A DNA stretch of 64,000 bases from Variovorax sp. KK3 (GTDB taxonomy: Bacteria; Pseudomonadota; Gammaproteobacteria; Burkholderiales; Burkholderiaceae_C): contig NZ_LYVO01000025.1 in NCBI RefSeq assembly GCF_001984055.1, forward strand, positions 1 to 64,000, given 5' to 3'. The translations under genes were made by a program, and so were the position numbers. This document shows positions 1 to 7,999 of the stretch, piece by piece (position 1 is the stretch's first letter; every line of letters begins with the position of its first letter). Under the pieces are notes generated by a model that was given only the letters and a program-made list of their open reading frames with translations, had not been told where the DNA came from and ran no database searches.

Positions 1-106
1 CGCGAGCACCGCAGGGAAGCCGTAGCGAAGCGGAGGCCGCCACAGTGAAGCGACGCCGGCACACCCGCAGCCGCCTTTGCAGCGCGCACACCCAAAAACC
101 AGAAGC

Positions 107-135
107 AAAAAAACGCAGCCTACTGATTGGCCTGC
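107..135 (-). terminator. Possible intrinsic terminator of the 120..3645 unit
   Basis: On the minus strand a short stem, formed by GGCCTGC-complement and GCAGCC-complement segments at 129..135 and 115..120 with one bulged base, spans the stop codon of the NTF2-like gene. It is followed directly by a run of seven T (107..113 on the plus strand is all A). This is the expected layout of a rho-independent terminator and marks the end of the leftmost operon. The stem is short, so it may be weak. Confidence 0.45.
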
Positions 136-509
136 AACATCGCAGCCATCTTCTGATGAATCAGGTTGATCGCTTTCAACGGCCGGATCATCACCTTGAA
201 ATCGACGACGTGCCCCGTCTCGTCCCACTGAATCATGTCGACCCCGTTGACGACGATGCCCTCGATCTCGACCTGAAACTCCAGCACCGCGTCACGCGCC
301 CCAACGACCTCGCGCACATAGCGGAACGAGGGATTGAAGAAGACCGCGAACGCAGCGGACAGGTACTGCGTCGTCACCGCCTTCCCACGCTGCGGCGTAT
401 GCACCACCGGCGAATGAAAGACGACCTGGTCCGACAGCAACGCGTCGAGCCCGCGCGCGTTGCGGGTGCGTACCAGTTCGTGCCAGGTGGCGAGCGTGTC
501 TTGGGTCAT
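120..509 (-). CDS. SnoaL/NTF2-like fold protein
   Basis: 129 aa if started at the ATG at 509, which has a GGAG ribosome site just upstream; the open frame extends further but that part is arginine-rich and not family-like. The sequence has the NTF2/SnoaL pattern: an N-terminal helix (TWHELVRTRNARGLDALL), a strand with VVFHSPVV, then alternating strands ending in VDFKVMIRPLKA. Members of this alpha+beta-barrel fold are ring isomerases, dehydratases or scaffolds, so a small-molecule role in the same pathway is likely but unproven. It is the last gene of the minus-strand unit that starts at about 3645 and lies 64 bases beyond the NIPSNAP gene. Confidence 0.7.
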   Translation of the reverse strand: MTQDTLATWHELVRTRNARGLDALLSDQVVFHSPVVHTPQRGKAVTTQYLSAAFAVFFNPSFRYVREVVGARDAVLEFQVEIEGIVVNGVDMIQWDETGHVVDFKVMIRPLKAINLIHQKMAAMLQANQ

Positions 510-573
510 GCGGTGTCTCCGTGGACAGGTCCGGCATTGTGGTCGCCGGCCTCGCATTCGCCAAGCGCGGTGC

Positions 574-909
574 TCAGGTCTTCCAACCCGGCATGGCGAC
601 CGATTTGATCAGCCGCGTCTCCTGCGCCGTGATCAGATGCTCCGATGCACTCATGTATGCCGCGAAGTCCGGGTGCGAGTCGCGTGCCTTGCAGCGCCGT
701 TCGTAGTCGACCAGGTCGTCGTAGCCCCACAGATGCACGAACTGGTTCAGCGGCCCGACGTGGCTCACGTAGAAGCCCAGCGGCGTGCCCAGCGTCTCCA
801 TCAGGATCGGCATCGCCAAGCGATTGAACACGTCCAGAAACTCCGGCATCTTGCGCAGCCGGATGGTGTAGATGCGGTGATCGACCAGGGCCTTAGGCGG
901 GAACGGCAT
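574..909 (-). CDS. NIPSNAP family protein
   Basis: 111 aa, a single ferredoxin-like NIPSNAP domain: opening strand with DHRIYTIRLRKMPEFLDVF, central GFYVSHVGPLNQFVHLWGYDD, and a C-terminal helix. Small NIPSNAP/Dabb-type proteins often sit beside catabolic enzymes in bacteria; their biochemical role is mostly unknown. The ATG at 909 lies inside the 3' end of the upstream flavoprotein gene (17-base overlap), implying translational coupling. A second NIPSNAP gene occurs at 5363..5686 on the other side of the divergent promoter, so each arm of the divergent pair carries one. Confidence 0.8.
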   Translation of the reverse strand: MPFPPKALVDHRIYTIRLRKMPEFLDVFNRLAMPILMETLGTPLGFYVSHVGPLNQFVHLWGYDDLVDYERRCKARDSHPDFAAYMSASEHLITAQETRLIKSVAMPGWKT

Positions 910-2662
910 CGGCTTGCCTCGTGGAAAGGGTGGGAACAGCGGTGGAAGAAAGCGACGGCTCCAGCCCGGCCAGATGGCGGCCGGTGATGTAGCCGAAGGT
1001 CATGATCGGGCCCAGCGTGATGCCGGCGCCCGGGTAGTTGCCGCCCATCACGCTGGCGCGGTCGTTGCCCACAGCGTACAGCCCTTCGATGGGCTGACGC
1101 TGCGCGTCGAGCACACGGCCCACCACGTCGGTGCCGATGCCGTCGAAGGTGCCCAGGTCGCCCATCACGATGCGCAGCGCGTAGTAGGGGCCGTTGCCGA
1201 TCGGCGCCACGCAGGGGTTCGGCTTGTGGTCCGGGTCGGCCAGGTACCGGTTGAACGAGGTGCGGCCGCGGCCGAACTGGCGGTCTTCGCCCTGCGCCGC
1301 GCCTTCGTTGTACTCGCGCACCGCCTGCTCCAGCCCGGCCGGGTCGATGCCGGCGTTCTGCGCCAGCTCGCGCAGCGTCGCGCCCTTGGCCAGGTAGCCG
1401 TTGCGCACGAAGGGGCCCAGCGGCATCGGCGCCGGCTTGGCGTAGCCCAGGCCGTATTTGCTGATCGTGGCCTGGTCGCACACCAGCCACATGCCGGTGT
1501 CCTTGCCCTGCCCTGCCGCGACCATCGCCGCACCCACGTCGTGGTACGAATTCGATTCGTTGGTGAAGCGCGTGCCGTTCTTCAGCACGCCGATGATGCC
1601 GGGCTTGTAGCGGTCCAGCAGGTGCGGGAAGGCGCCGAACTCGCCCTTGCCCAGCGGCACCTTCGAGGTTGGCATCCAGGCCGCCGGCGAGCTGAAGCGG
1701 ATCTCGACGCTCCCGCCCACCTTCTCGGCCATGCGCGCGCCGTCGCCCGTGTTGCCCTTCGGCACCGGCGAGAAATGTTCGCCGCCCGCGCGCACGTGCG
1801 GATAGGCCTTCGCGATGCGCTCGCGGTCGTGCGAGAAGCCGCCGCCCGCCAGCACCACGCCCTTGCGCGCCACGATGCGCTGCAGGCCCTCGGGCCCCTT
1901 CGCCACGGCACCGACCACGCGGCCGTGGTCGACGATGAGTTCCTGCGCCGGCGTGTTCGTGCGAATCGGAATCTTCAGGTCCAGCGCCGTCTTCGCCAGC
2001 CGCGCCGCCAGCGCGTTGCCGCTGGTCACGTTGATGCCGCGGCGGTAGAGCACCAGCTCCTTCACGTGATTGATCAGCCGCTTCACCACGTACTTGAACG
2101 AGTCGAAGGACCTGGTGAACCGGAAGAAATGCTTCAGGTCCGCGTTCGACGAGTTGAACATCATCCCGATGAAGGTGATGGTCGCCAGCGGCCGGCGCAG
2201 GCGCGCCATGTCCGGCCCCAGCCCGCGGATGTCGTAGGGCGCGGCCAGGATCGACCGGCCGATGTCCACGCCGCCCGGCGCGTCGGGGTGGTAGTCGGGA
2301 TAGAGCGTGGGAATGAAGCGCACCTCGGTCTCGCGCTCGAAGAAGTCCACCATCTCCGGGCCCTTGTCGACGAAGGCCTCCACGGCAGGGCCGTCGTACC
2401 AGCGCCCGGTCTCGGCCTTCATGTAGCGGATGACCTCGTCGCGCGTGTCCGCATGGCCTGCCTTCTTCGCATGCGGCGACAGCGGAATCCACAGCACCCC
2501 GCCCGAGAAGGCCGTGGTGCCGCCGAACACCGGCTCCTTTTCGACGACGACCACGTCGAGCCCGCTCTTTCGCGCGGTAATGGCCGTCGACAAGCCGCCG
2601 GCGCCGGAGCCGACGACCAGCACGTCGCATTCGATGGTCGGAAGGTCGGTTGTCCTGGTCAT
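893..2662 (-). CDS. KstD-like FAD-dependent dehydrogenase (3-oxosteroid 1-dehydrogenase family)
   Basis: 589 aa. The Rossmann motif GSGAGG lies at residues 18-23, followed by VVVVEKE, and the C-terminal FAD segment reads AVGNDRASVMGG then YPGAGITLGPIMTFGY, which is characteristic of 3-ketosteroid delta-1-dehydrogenases and related fumarate-reductase-like flavoproteins. Conserved tyrosines appear in NESNSYHDV and GPYYALRIVMGD. The expected reaction is desaturation alpha,beta to a ring ketone; the real substrate is unknown. The ATG at 2662 overlaps the TGA of the flavin-reductase gene by four bases. The same frame stays open upstream only as a shadow of that gene. A paralogue of identical length lies at 34365..36134. 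Confidence 0.85.
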   Translation of the reverse strand: MTRTTDLPTIECDVLVVGSGAGGLSTAITARKSGLDVVVVEKEPVFGGTTAFSGGVLWIPLSPHAKKAGHADTRDEVIRYMKAETGRWYDGPAVEAFVDKGPEMVDFFERETEVRFIPTLYPDYHPDAPGGVDIGRSILAAPYDIRGLGPDMARLRRPLATITFIGMMFNSSNADLKHFFRFTRSFDSFKYVVKRLINHVKELVLYRRGINVTSGNALAARLAKTALDLKIPIRTNTPAQELIVDHGRVVGAVAKGPEGLQRIVARKGVVLAGGGFSHDRERIAKAYPHVRAGGEHFSPVPKGNTGDGARMAEKVGGSVEIRFSSPAAWMPTSKVPLGKGEFGAFPHLLDRYKPGIIGVLKNGTRFTNESNSYHDVGAAMVAAGQGKDTGMWLVCDQATISKYGLGYAKPAPMPLGPFVRNGYLAKGATLRELAQNAGIDPAGLEQAVREYNEGAAQGEDRQFGRGRTSFNRYLADPDHKPNPCVAPIGNGPYYALRIVMGDLGTFDGIGTDVVGRVLDAQRQPIEGLYAVGNDRASVMGGNYPGAGITLGPIMTFGYITGRHLAGLEPSLSSTAVPTLSTRQADAVPA

Positions 2663-3645
2663 GCGTGCACCTCCTGCGATGCGTCGACCGATGCTGCCGC
2701 CCCGCGGCGCAGCTCGTCGAAATAGTGGCTCATCTCGGCTTCGGCCGCATCGGGGTCTCGCTCGCGCATGTGCGTGAGGATCTTCCTGCGCACCGGCACC
2801 AGCTCGGGCCGGGCGCGCAGCGTGGCGTCGGTCTGCAGCACGTGGCGCAGCAGCGTGGTCAGCGTCTCGGCCACCACCACCATCACGTCGTTGTGCGCCG
2901 CCCTGGTGACGAGGCGGAAGAACTCGATGCTGGCCTCGGCGCGCTGCGCCGCGTCGGCGTAGTTCTCGATCTCGCCGATGTTGCGTTCGATCGCATCGAA
3001 GTCTTCCGGAGAGCCGTTCTGGCAGGCCAGGCGCAGCAGCATGCAATTGATGAGGCGGCGGGCCTGGTCCAGGTGCGCCGAGTCGAGCTGGCCGCTGGCC
3101 GCCAGTTCGCGCAGCGACTGCGTGAGCATCATGTAGGCGCCCTTGTAGAACACCAGCGAGGCCTCTTGCCTTCCGTGGTCGAAGCGCGCCACCTGGCCCA
3201 GAAAGAGCACGTGGTCGCCCGCCAGGTGCTCGGCGAACTTGTCGCATTCGAAGGTGGCCACGCTGTTCGCGATCACCGGCAGGCCACGGTGGCCTGGCGT
3301 CCACGCCACGCCTTCGAACTTGTCGGCGATCGCGCCGCTGGCGAATCGCGCCGACAGCTCCTTCTGGTCCTCGGCCAGGATGTTGATGGCGAAGGCGCCG
3401 GCCTGCCGGAAGACATCCAGGCTCTTGCTGGCCACGCGCAGGCCCCACGAAACCAGCGGTGGCTCCAGAGACACCGAGCTGAACGAATTGCAGGTCAGGC
3501 CCACCGGCTTTCCGTCTGCGCCGGTGGTGGTGATGATGGCCACGCCGGTCGGAAAGCTGCCGAGCGCGTTGCGAAACGCGCGCAGGTCGAAGTCGAGGGG
3601 CGGCGCTGCGGACTGCTCGGTCGGCGGAAGGGTCGGGGTCGTCAC
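2659..3645 (-). CDS. Flavin reductase fused to a GntR-type FCD ligand-binding domain
   Basis: 328 aa from the GTG at 3645, chosen because GGAG lies five bases upstream; a GTG two codons earlier overlaps that site. Residues about 20-170 form a RutF/HpaC-type flavin reductase domain (SFPTGVAIITTT, NSFSSVSLEPPL, FAINILAEDQ). Residues about 175-318 match the all-helical FCD domain of FadR-type regulators (LTQSLRELAASG, RRLINCMLLRLAC, FDAIERNIGEI, RPELVPVRRKIL) and closely resemble the regulator at 9407..10168. No winged-helix domain is present. The likely role is supplying reduced flavin to a monooxygenase, with ligand sensing through the FCD part; this is inference. First gene of the minus-strand unit. 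Confidence 0.85.
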   Translation of the reverse strand: MTTPTLPPTEQSAAPPLDFDLRAFRNALGSFPTGVAIITTTGADGKPVGLTCNSFSSVSLEPPLVSWGLRVASKSLDVFRQAGAFAINILAEDQKELSARFASGAIADKFEGVAWTPGHRGLPVIANSVATFECDKFAEHLAGDHVLFLGQVARFDHGRQEASLVFYKGAYMMLTQSLRELAASGQLDSAHLDQARRLINCMLLRLACQNGSPEDFDAIERNIGEIENYADAAQRAEASIEFFRLVTRAAHNDVMVVVAETLTTLLRHVLQTDATLRARPELVPVRRKILTHMRERDPDAAEAEMSHYFDELRRGAAASVDASQEVHA

Positions 3646-3659
3646 AGGCACTCCAAACG

Positions 3660-3688
3660 TTGAATGGTTTGACCATTATAGATATACT
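3660..3688 (+). promoter_or_regulatory. Promoter for the thiolase operon
   Basis: TTGAAT at 3660-3665 and TATACT at 3683-3688 are separated by 17 bases. The operator palindrome occupies the spacer, so a bound regulator should block RNA polymerase. The predicted start is near 3695, leaving a leader of about 35 bases. Confidence 0.6.
3663..3677. promoter_or_regulatory. GntR-type operator, site 1
   Basis: AATGGTTTGACCATT, a perfect inverted repeat of AATGG around TTTGA. It lies between divergent genes at 3645 and 3730 and overlaps both promoters. It is identical to the site at 9293. Confidence 0.8.
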
Positions 3689-3703
3689 GGTCTGCCATTT
3701 CAA
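3675..3703 (-). promoter_or_regulatory. Promoter for the flavin reductase-FCD operon
   Basis: On the minus strand TTGAAA (3703-3698) and a consensus TATAAT (3680-3675) are 17 bases apart. The -10 box shares bases with the operator, giving the string TATAATGGT. Confidence 0.65.
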
Positions 3704-3729
3704 CCAAGCAAACCAAGGGAACCCCACCC

Positions 3730-4923
3730 ATGACTCGTCGAGTTGCCATCATCGGCACCAGCGCGATTCCGGTCGGACGCCACCAGACCAAGGCTGAAGA
3801 GCCGCTTCAGGTGCTGGAGCAGGAGATCATGACCAGGCTGGTGGTCGAAGCGGTCGCGGACGCCGGCGTCGAGAAGAAGGACATCGGCAGCCTGGTGCTG
3901 ACGCTGCCCCGGCCCTACACGCTGCAGAAGTACTTCTCCACCTTCCTCGTGAGCCACCTGCGGCTGCAGTGCACCGGCAGCGTGCTCGAAGTGATGGGCA
4001 ACGGCATGACCGCCGCGGTCTGCTTCGACCGGGCCTGCGACGAGATCCTGCTCGGCCGCACCAACGTCGCGCTCGCGCTCGGCATCAACATGGAGGCGGC
4101 CACGCCGGCGTCGGAACATGCGATGAGCAGCATGCGCACCACCGGCGACGTGGACTTCCATGCCTCCAGCGGCTTCATCCCGATCAGCTGGTACGCCATG
4201 GACGCCATGCGCTACATGCACGAGTACGGCGCCTCGCGCGAGCACTTCGGCGCGGTGGCGGTCAAGAACCGCTGGCACGCCTCGATGAATCCGCTGGCGC
4301 AGTACCGCAAGCCGATGACGCTGCAGGAAGTGCTGGACCAGCGACCGATCGTCGAGCCGCTCGGCCTCTACGACGTGCCGGGCCGCAGCGACGGCGCCGC
4401 CTGCCTGGTGCTGGCCTCCGAAGAGGTGGCCAAGTCGCTCGGCCGCCCCTATGCGCTGGTGCGCGGCCGCGGCTTCTGCCACGACGGCTCGCATCAGATC
4501 AACGAAGTGCCCAACGACATGACCGAGCTGATCGCCGCAAAGCAGGCCTCGGCCACCGCGTATGCGCAGGCCGGCATCGCGGCCAAGGACATCGACGTGG
4601 CCGAGTTCTACGCGCCCTGCACCGTCGTCGAAGTGCTGGTGAGCGAGGCGGTCGGCTTCTTCGGCCGTGGTGAAGGCGCCCCGGCTGCGGCCGAGGGCCG
4701 CACCAAGCTCGGCGGAGACATCCCGATCTCGACCTCGGGCGGACTGACTTCGCGCGGCCACCCCGCCTACGTCACCTCGCTCTACAACTACTGCGAGATG
4801 GCCGACCAGTTGCGCGGGCGCGCGGGCGAGCGCCAGGTCGCGGATGCGCGCCTGGGCATGACGACCGGTGAACTCGGCAACTACAACGCCGCGCTCGTCC
4901 ATGTGATGGAGGCCCAACGATGA
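3730..4923 (+). CDS. SCP2-type thiolase-like protein, probable aldolase partner of DUF35
   Basis: 397 aa thiolase fold. The usual nucleophile segment is replaced by VMGNGMTAAV near residue 90, so there is no cysteine where thiolases have one, and the His-Asp motif is EFYAPC, with Tyr in place of His. These changes are those of Ltp2-type enzymes, which act as aldolases on steroid acyl-CoA side chains together with a DUF35 protein. The C-terminal SGGLTSRGHP motif is kept. The next gene is a DUF35 protein overlapping by four bases, supporting a complex. A CoA-thioester carbon-carbon lyase is the best guess; a true thiolase is less likely. Confidence 0.75.
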   Translation: MTRRVAIIGTSAIPVGRHQTKAEEPLQVLEQEIMTRLVVEAVADAGVEKKDIGSLVLTLPRPYTLQKYFSTFLVSHLRLQCTGSVLEVMGNGMTAAVCFDRACDEILLGRTNVALALGINMEAATPASEHAMSSMRTTGDVDFHASSGFIPISWYAMDAMRYMHEYGASREHFGAVAVKNRWHASMNPLAQYRKPMTLQEVLDQRPIVEPLGLYDVPGRSDGAACLVLASEEVAKSLGRPYALVRGRGFCHDGSHQINEVPNDMTELIAAKQASATAYAQAGIAAKDIDVAEFYAPCTVVEVLVSEAVGFFGRGEGAPAAAEGRTKLGGDIPISTSGGLTSRGHPAYVTSLYNYCEMADQLRGRAGERQVADARLGMTTGELGNYNAALVHVMEAQR

Positions 4924-5342
4924 CCCTCGAGATGATCCTCGTCGCGCGCCCGCGCGCCTACCCGCCGCGCGTGTCGGCCTTCACGCAGACCTTCTGGGAA
5001 GGCCTGCGCGACGGCCGCTGGCAGAGCACCTGCTGCGAAGCCTGCGGCAAATTCACTTTTCCGCCCAAGCCCGTGTGCCCGCACTGCTGGTCGCAGCAGA
5101 TGGCATGGAAGGAACTGGGCCCACGCGGCACGCTGTATTCGTGGACCCGCATCCACGCGGCACCCAAGGTCTTCGTCGACGAGGCGCCCTATGCGGTCTG
5201 CGTGGTCGATCTGGACATCGGCCTGCGCATCGCCACCCGCCTGGTCGAGCGCGAGGACAAGGCCTTCGAGTGCGGCATGCCGGTCGAACTGGTCGTGCTG
5301 CAGTACGAAGACGGGCCCATGCTCGCCTCGCGCCCCCTTTGA
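4920..5342 (+). CDS. DUF35 OB-fold protein with zinc ribbon
   Basis: 140 aa. An N-terminal rubredoxin-like zinc ribbon has Cys at 39, 42, 53 and 56 (CEAC and CPHC), followed by an OB-fold with GPRGTLYSWTRIH and APYAVCVVDLD. DUF35 proteins bind acyl-CoA or stabilise partner thiolases and aldolases. Its ATG overlaps the stop of the thiolase-like gene (ATGA), so the two are translationally coupled and probably form a heteromer. The cysteine spacing is exactly that of the DUF35 protein at 13769..14218. Confidence 0.85.
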   Translation: MTLEMILVARPRAYPPRVSAFTQTFWEGLRDGRWQSTCCEACGKFTFPPKPVCPHCWSQQMAWKELGPRGTLYSWTRIHAAPKVFVDEAPYAVCVVDLDIGLRIATRLVEREDKAFECGMPVELVVLQYEDGPMLASRPL

Positions 5343-5362
5343 ACCCCGCCCAGGAGATCTTC

Positions 5363-5686
5363 ATGTTCTACGAATTCCGCACCTACACTGCCGCCCCGGG
5401 CAAGCTGCCCTCGGTGCTCAAGCGCTTCGAGACCGTCACCGTGCCGCTCTTCGAGAAACACGGCATCCGCCGCATCACGCCCGTCTTCACCGTGGCGGTG
5501 GGCACCGACAACACGCAGCTCAAGTACATCCTGCAATGGGACTCGCACGAGCAGCGCGACCGCGCGTGGGGCGCCTTCCGTGCCGATCCCGATTGGCAGA
5601 AGGCCTTGGCCGAATACGACAAGGACGGCGCGATCGTGGTGAAGATCGCGAACGAACTGCTCGCCGCCGCGCCGTTCTCGGTTTGA
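5363..5686 (+). CDS. NIPSNAP family protein
   Basis: 107 aa starting at the ATG at 5363, with AGGAGA upstream; the longer open frame reads out of frame through the DUF35 gene. The sequence begins MFYEFRTYTAAPGKLPSVL and ends in a helix rich in Ala, with the motif KYILQWDSHEQRDRAWGAF typical of NIPSNAP domains. The function is unknown at family level; it follows the thiolase-like/DUF35 pair in the same operon. Together with the gene at 574..909 it is the second NIPSNAP member in the cluster. Confidence 0.82.
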   Translation: MFYEFRTYTAAPGKLPSVLKRFETVTVPLFEKHGIRRITPVFTVAVGTDNTQLKYILQWDSHEQRDRAWGAFRADPDWQKALAEYDKDGAIVVKIANELLAAAPFSV

Positions 5687-5728
5687 CGGCGGCTCGGGTG
5701 GCGAAGTCATGGTCCTAGAATCCGCGCC

Positions 5729-6487
5729 ATGATCCACGCCGACTTCCGCCCGAAAGAAGCCTCCGAATCCGCCCTGGGGTTCGAGCCCATCGCGCCCTCG
5801 CGCGCCTTCGAGGAAATCGCGGCGCAGATCCGCGAACTCGTGGCCACCGGCCGCCTCAAGCCGGGCGACCGGCTCCCCGCCGAGCGAGACCTCTCCGCCA
5901 AATTCAAGGTCAGCCGCAACACATTGCGAGAAGCGCTTCGCGCGCTCGAGCTGAGCGGCATGATCGAACTGCGCAAGGGCGCCGCCGGCGGCGCCTTCGT
6001 GCTGCCTGGCAGCTCGGGCGTGGTGGTCAACGGCCTGCGCGACCTCTACCACTTGGGCGCCATCACGCCCGGGCACCTCACAGAGGCCCGCGTCTGGCTC
6101 AGCGAGATGGTCGTGCGCGTGGTCTGCGAGCGCATCACCGAGGAAGAGCTGGCCGCGCTCGAGGCCAACGTCGCGGCCGCCACCAAGGCGGACAAGGCAG
6201 GCAACTTCCAGGAACGCGCCGACCTGCACCGCGAATTCCACAACCTGCTGGCCGCTGCCACCCACAACCCAATCGTCCAGATCACGATGGAAGGCGTGAT
6301 GGAAGTGATGCGCGAGTTCGTCAAGGCCATCGGCCCGAGCGTCAACGCCTACACCCTGCCCTCGCGCCGCCGGCTGCTCAAGCACCTGCGCGCACGCGAT
6401 GCCGATGCGGCGGTGGCCGAGATGAGCAAGTTCCTGGAGCGCCTGCAGGCGAACTACATGGAGCTCTGGAACTCGCGCAAGCAATAG
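5729..6487 (+). CDS. GntR/FadR-type transcriptional regulator (FCD domain)
   Basis: 252 aa. Winged helix-turn-helix at about residues 25-95 (LKPGDRLPAERDL, KVSRNTLREALRALELSG, KGAAGGAFVLPG) and a C-terminal FCD domain with the metal/ligand His pattern REFHNLL..ATHNP. It closely resembles the regulator at 17188..18015. A likely -10 box TAGAAT (5716-5721) sits seven bases before the ATG, suggesting a leaderless transcript besides read-through from the thiolase operon. No full copy of the cluster operator is seen directly upstream. It is a candidate regulator for the WWTGG-N5-CCAWW sites. Confidence 0.88.
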   Translation: MIHADFRPKEASESALGFEPIAPSRAFEEIAAQIRELVATGRLKPGDRLPAERDLSAKFKVSRNTLREALRALELSGMIELRKGAAGGAFVLPGSSGVVVNGLRDLYHLGAITPGHLTEARVWLSEMVVRVVCERITEEELAALEANVAAATKADKAGNFQERADLHREFHNLLAAATHNPIVQITMEGVMEVMREFVKAIGPSVNAYTLPSRRRLLKHLRARDADAAVAEMSKFLERLQANYMELWNSRKQ

Positions 6488-6524
6488 GGCGCTGCCCGAA
6501 CGCGCCGAATGCGCCGAATGCGCA

Positions 6525-7988
6525 TTACGCAGCGGCGCCGTTCGCCGCCAGCCGCCCGGCCCGCCGCCCCGACGTCACCGCCCAGCAGATGTGATGGCCG
6601 TTGCCGGCCAACAGCGCCCCGCCCTGCCCCACGGCCCCGGCCGCATAAAGCCTCGGGATCACGCTGTCGTCGGCCCGCAGCACCTGGTGCGAAACGTTCA
6701 CCGCCAGACCGCCGTCGGTGATGACGATGCGGGCCTCCAGCGGGCCGAGCGCATGCAGCGGCGAGCGCCATGCGCGATCTTTCAATGCGTCTTCCAGCGC
6801 TTCGGCGGGCAGCCCCACGGCGTGGGCCAAAGCCTCCGCCGTCTCACCCGTTCCGTACAAGTCCTTGCGATGCCGCCGATAGTCAGGCAGGTAGGCGAAG
6901 GCCACGCCCGGCGCGGTCGAGACAGCGTGCGGCGGCGCCGAGAAGCGCCGCGCCACCGCATCGTCGAACACCAGCCAGGCCTGCCCGCCCGGCTGCGCGG
7001 CGATGGCCAGGCCCGGCGGCTGCTGCTCGTCCACGAAGCGACGGCCGTCCCGATTGACCAGCACCGCGCCACTCTTCAGCAGGGCCGCTTCTGGCCCCAG
7101 CGATGCGGTCATGAAGGACATCACGAAAGGCCTGAAGAGTGCCGCCGGCAGCGTCGCGAGCGCCAACGACATCAGCTTGCCCAGCGCCCACGAAGGCGGC
7201 AGCCGCTGCACCAGGCTGGGCCTGTCCGGCGCGCCGAAGCGCAGGCCGGGGCCGTAAACCACCTCGCCGTTGACGATGCGTGCGCCGATCGCCTCTGCCA
7301 TCCGATGGCCGTCGCCGGTGGCCGTCGGGTTGACGCCCCGGATCGCCGCCAGCTCGGGCCGGAAGCGCGACTTCATCTCCGTGCCGTTGCTGTAGTCCCC
7401 CGCGCAGAGCACCACGCCGCGCCGCGCGACGATCTCGACGCGCCGGCCGTCGACGCGCGCCGCCACGCCGCGCACGCCGCCGTCGTCGGCACGCAGCAGT
7501 TCGAGCACCTCGGCGCCGCACACCAGGCGCACGCCACGCCGCTTCGCCTCCTTCGACAGGTAGTAGGGATAGGCCCGCGAGTTCGGCAGCACGTTGTGCA
7601 TGCGTGGGTGGCGGTGTGGCGGATCGGCCGTGGGCCCGTAGAAGCTCAGGCCCAGCGACATGAGCCAATGCAGCGTGTCGGCCGCGTTGTCCACGAGCAC
7701 ACGGCGCAGTGCGAGGTTGTCCTTCGAGGCGAAGGCGCCCATGAAATGATCCATGTCCTCGAAGTGCTCGTCGGGCGTGTCGACGATGCCGGCGCGCTGC
7801 TGCAGGCGCGAGCCGGCGGCGTTGATGGAGCCGACGGACAGGCGGCTGCTGCCGCCCGGCGCTGTGTTCTTTTCGAGCACCAGCACGCTGGCGCCCGCGG
7901 CGGCGGCCTCGATCGCCGCGGCGAGCCCGGAGGCGCCACCGCCGACCACCACCACGTCGGCGGCGTCGATGCCAACGTGCGGGCTCAA
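6525..7988 (-). CDS. FAD-dependent oxidoreductase, fumarate reductase/KstD-like
   Basis: 487 aa. N-terminal FAD motif GGGASG with VLVLEKN, then PGGSSRLSVGSINAAGS, and a C-terminal FAD segment AAGAVGQGGALLAGNGHH. It is about 100 residues shorter than the two KstD-like proteins and lacks their MTFGY ending, so it is a different subfamily. Start: a TTG at 7988, because the next candidate codons fall inside the FAD motif; no clear ribosome site is seen, and coupling to the amidohydrolase gene that stops at 8000 is likely. Probable desaturase or reductase acting on a ring intermediate. Confidence 0.75.
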   Translation of the reverse strand: MSPHVGIDAADVVVVGGGASGLAAAIEAAAAGASVLVLEKNTAPGGSSRLSVGSINAAGSRLQQRAGIVDTPDEHFEDMDHFMGAFASKDNLALRRVLVDNAADTLHWLMSLGLSFYGPTADPPHRHPRMHNVLPNSRAYPYYLSKEAKRRGVRLVCGAEVLELLRADDGGVRGVAARVDGRRVEIVARRGVVLCAGDYSNGTEMKSRFRPELAAIRGVNPTATGDGHRMAEAIGARIVNGEVVYGPGLRFGAPDRPSLVQRLPPSWALGKLMSLALATLPAALFRPFVMSFMTASLGPEAALLKSGAVLVNRDGRRFVDEQQPPGLAIAAQPGGQAWLVFDDAVARRFSAPPHAVSTAPGVAFAYLPDYRRHRKDLYGTGETAEALAHAVGLPAEALEDALKDRAWRSPLHALGPLEARIVITDGGLAVNVSHQVLRADDSVIPRLYAAGAVGQGGALLAGNGHHICWAVTSGRRAGRLAANGAAA

Positions 7989-7999
7989 GATCTAAGCGC

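Noticed and set aside
1-119. A coding region at the left edge
   Set aside because: The short frames here are Arg-rich with no family resemblance; apart from the A-run belonging to the terminator nothing could be supported.
893-3727. A 944-residue open frame that appears to fuse a long N-terminal part to the KstD-like protein
   Set aside because: The first 355 residues are the out-of-frame reading of the flavin reductase-FCD gene (Arg/Gly/Ala-rich, no domain); the real ATG is at 2662, overlapping that gene's stop codon.
5708-5722. A possible operator upstream of the regulator at 5729 (CATGGTCCTAGAATC)
   Set aside because: Only the left ATGG half matches; the right half lacks CCA, and the bases are better explained as a -10 box.
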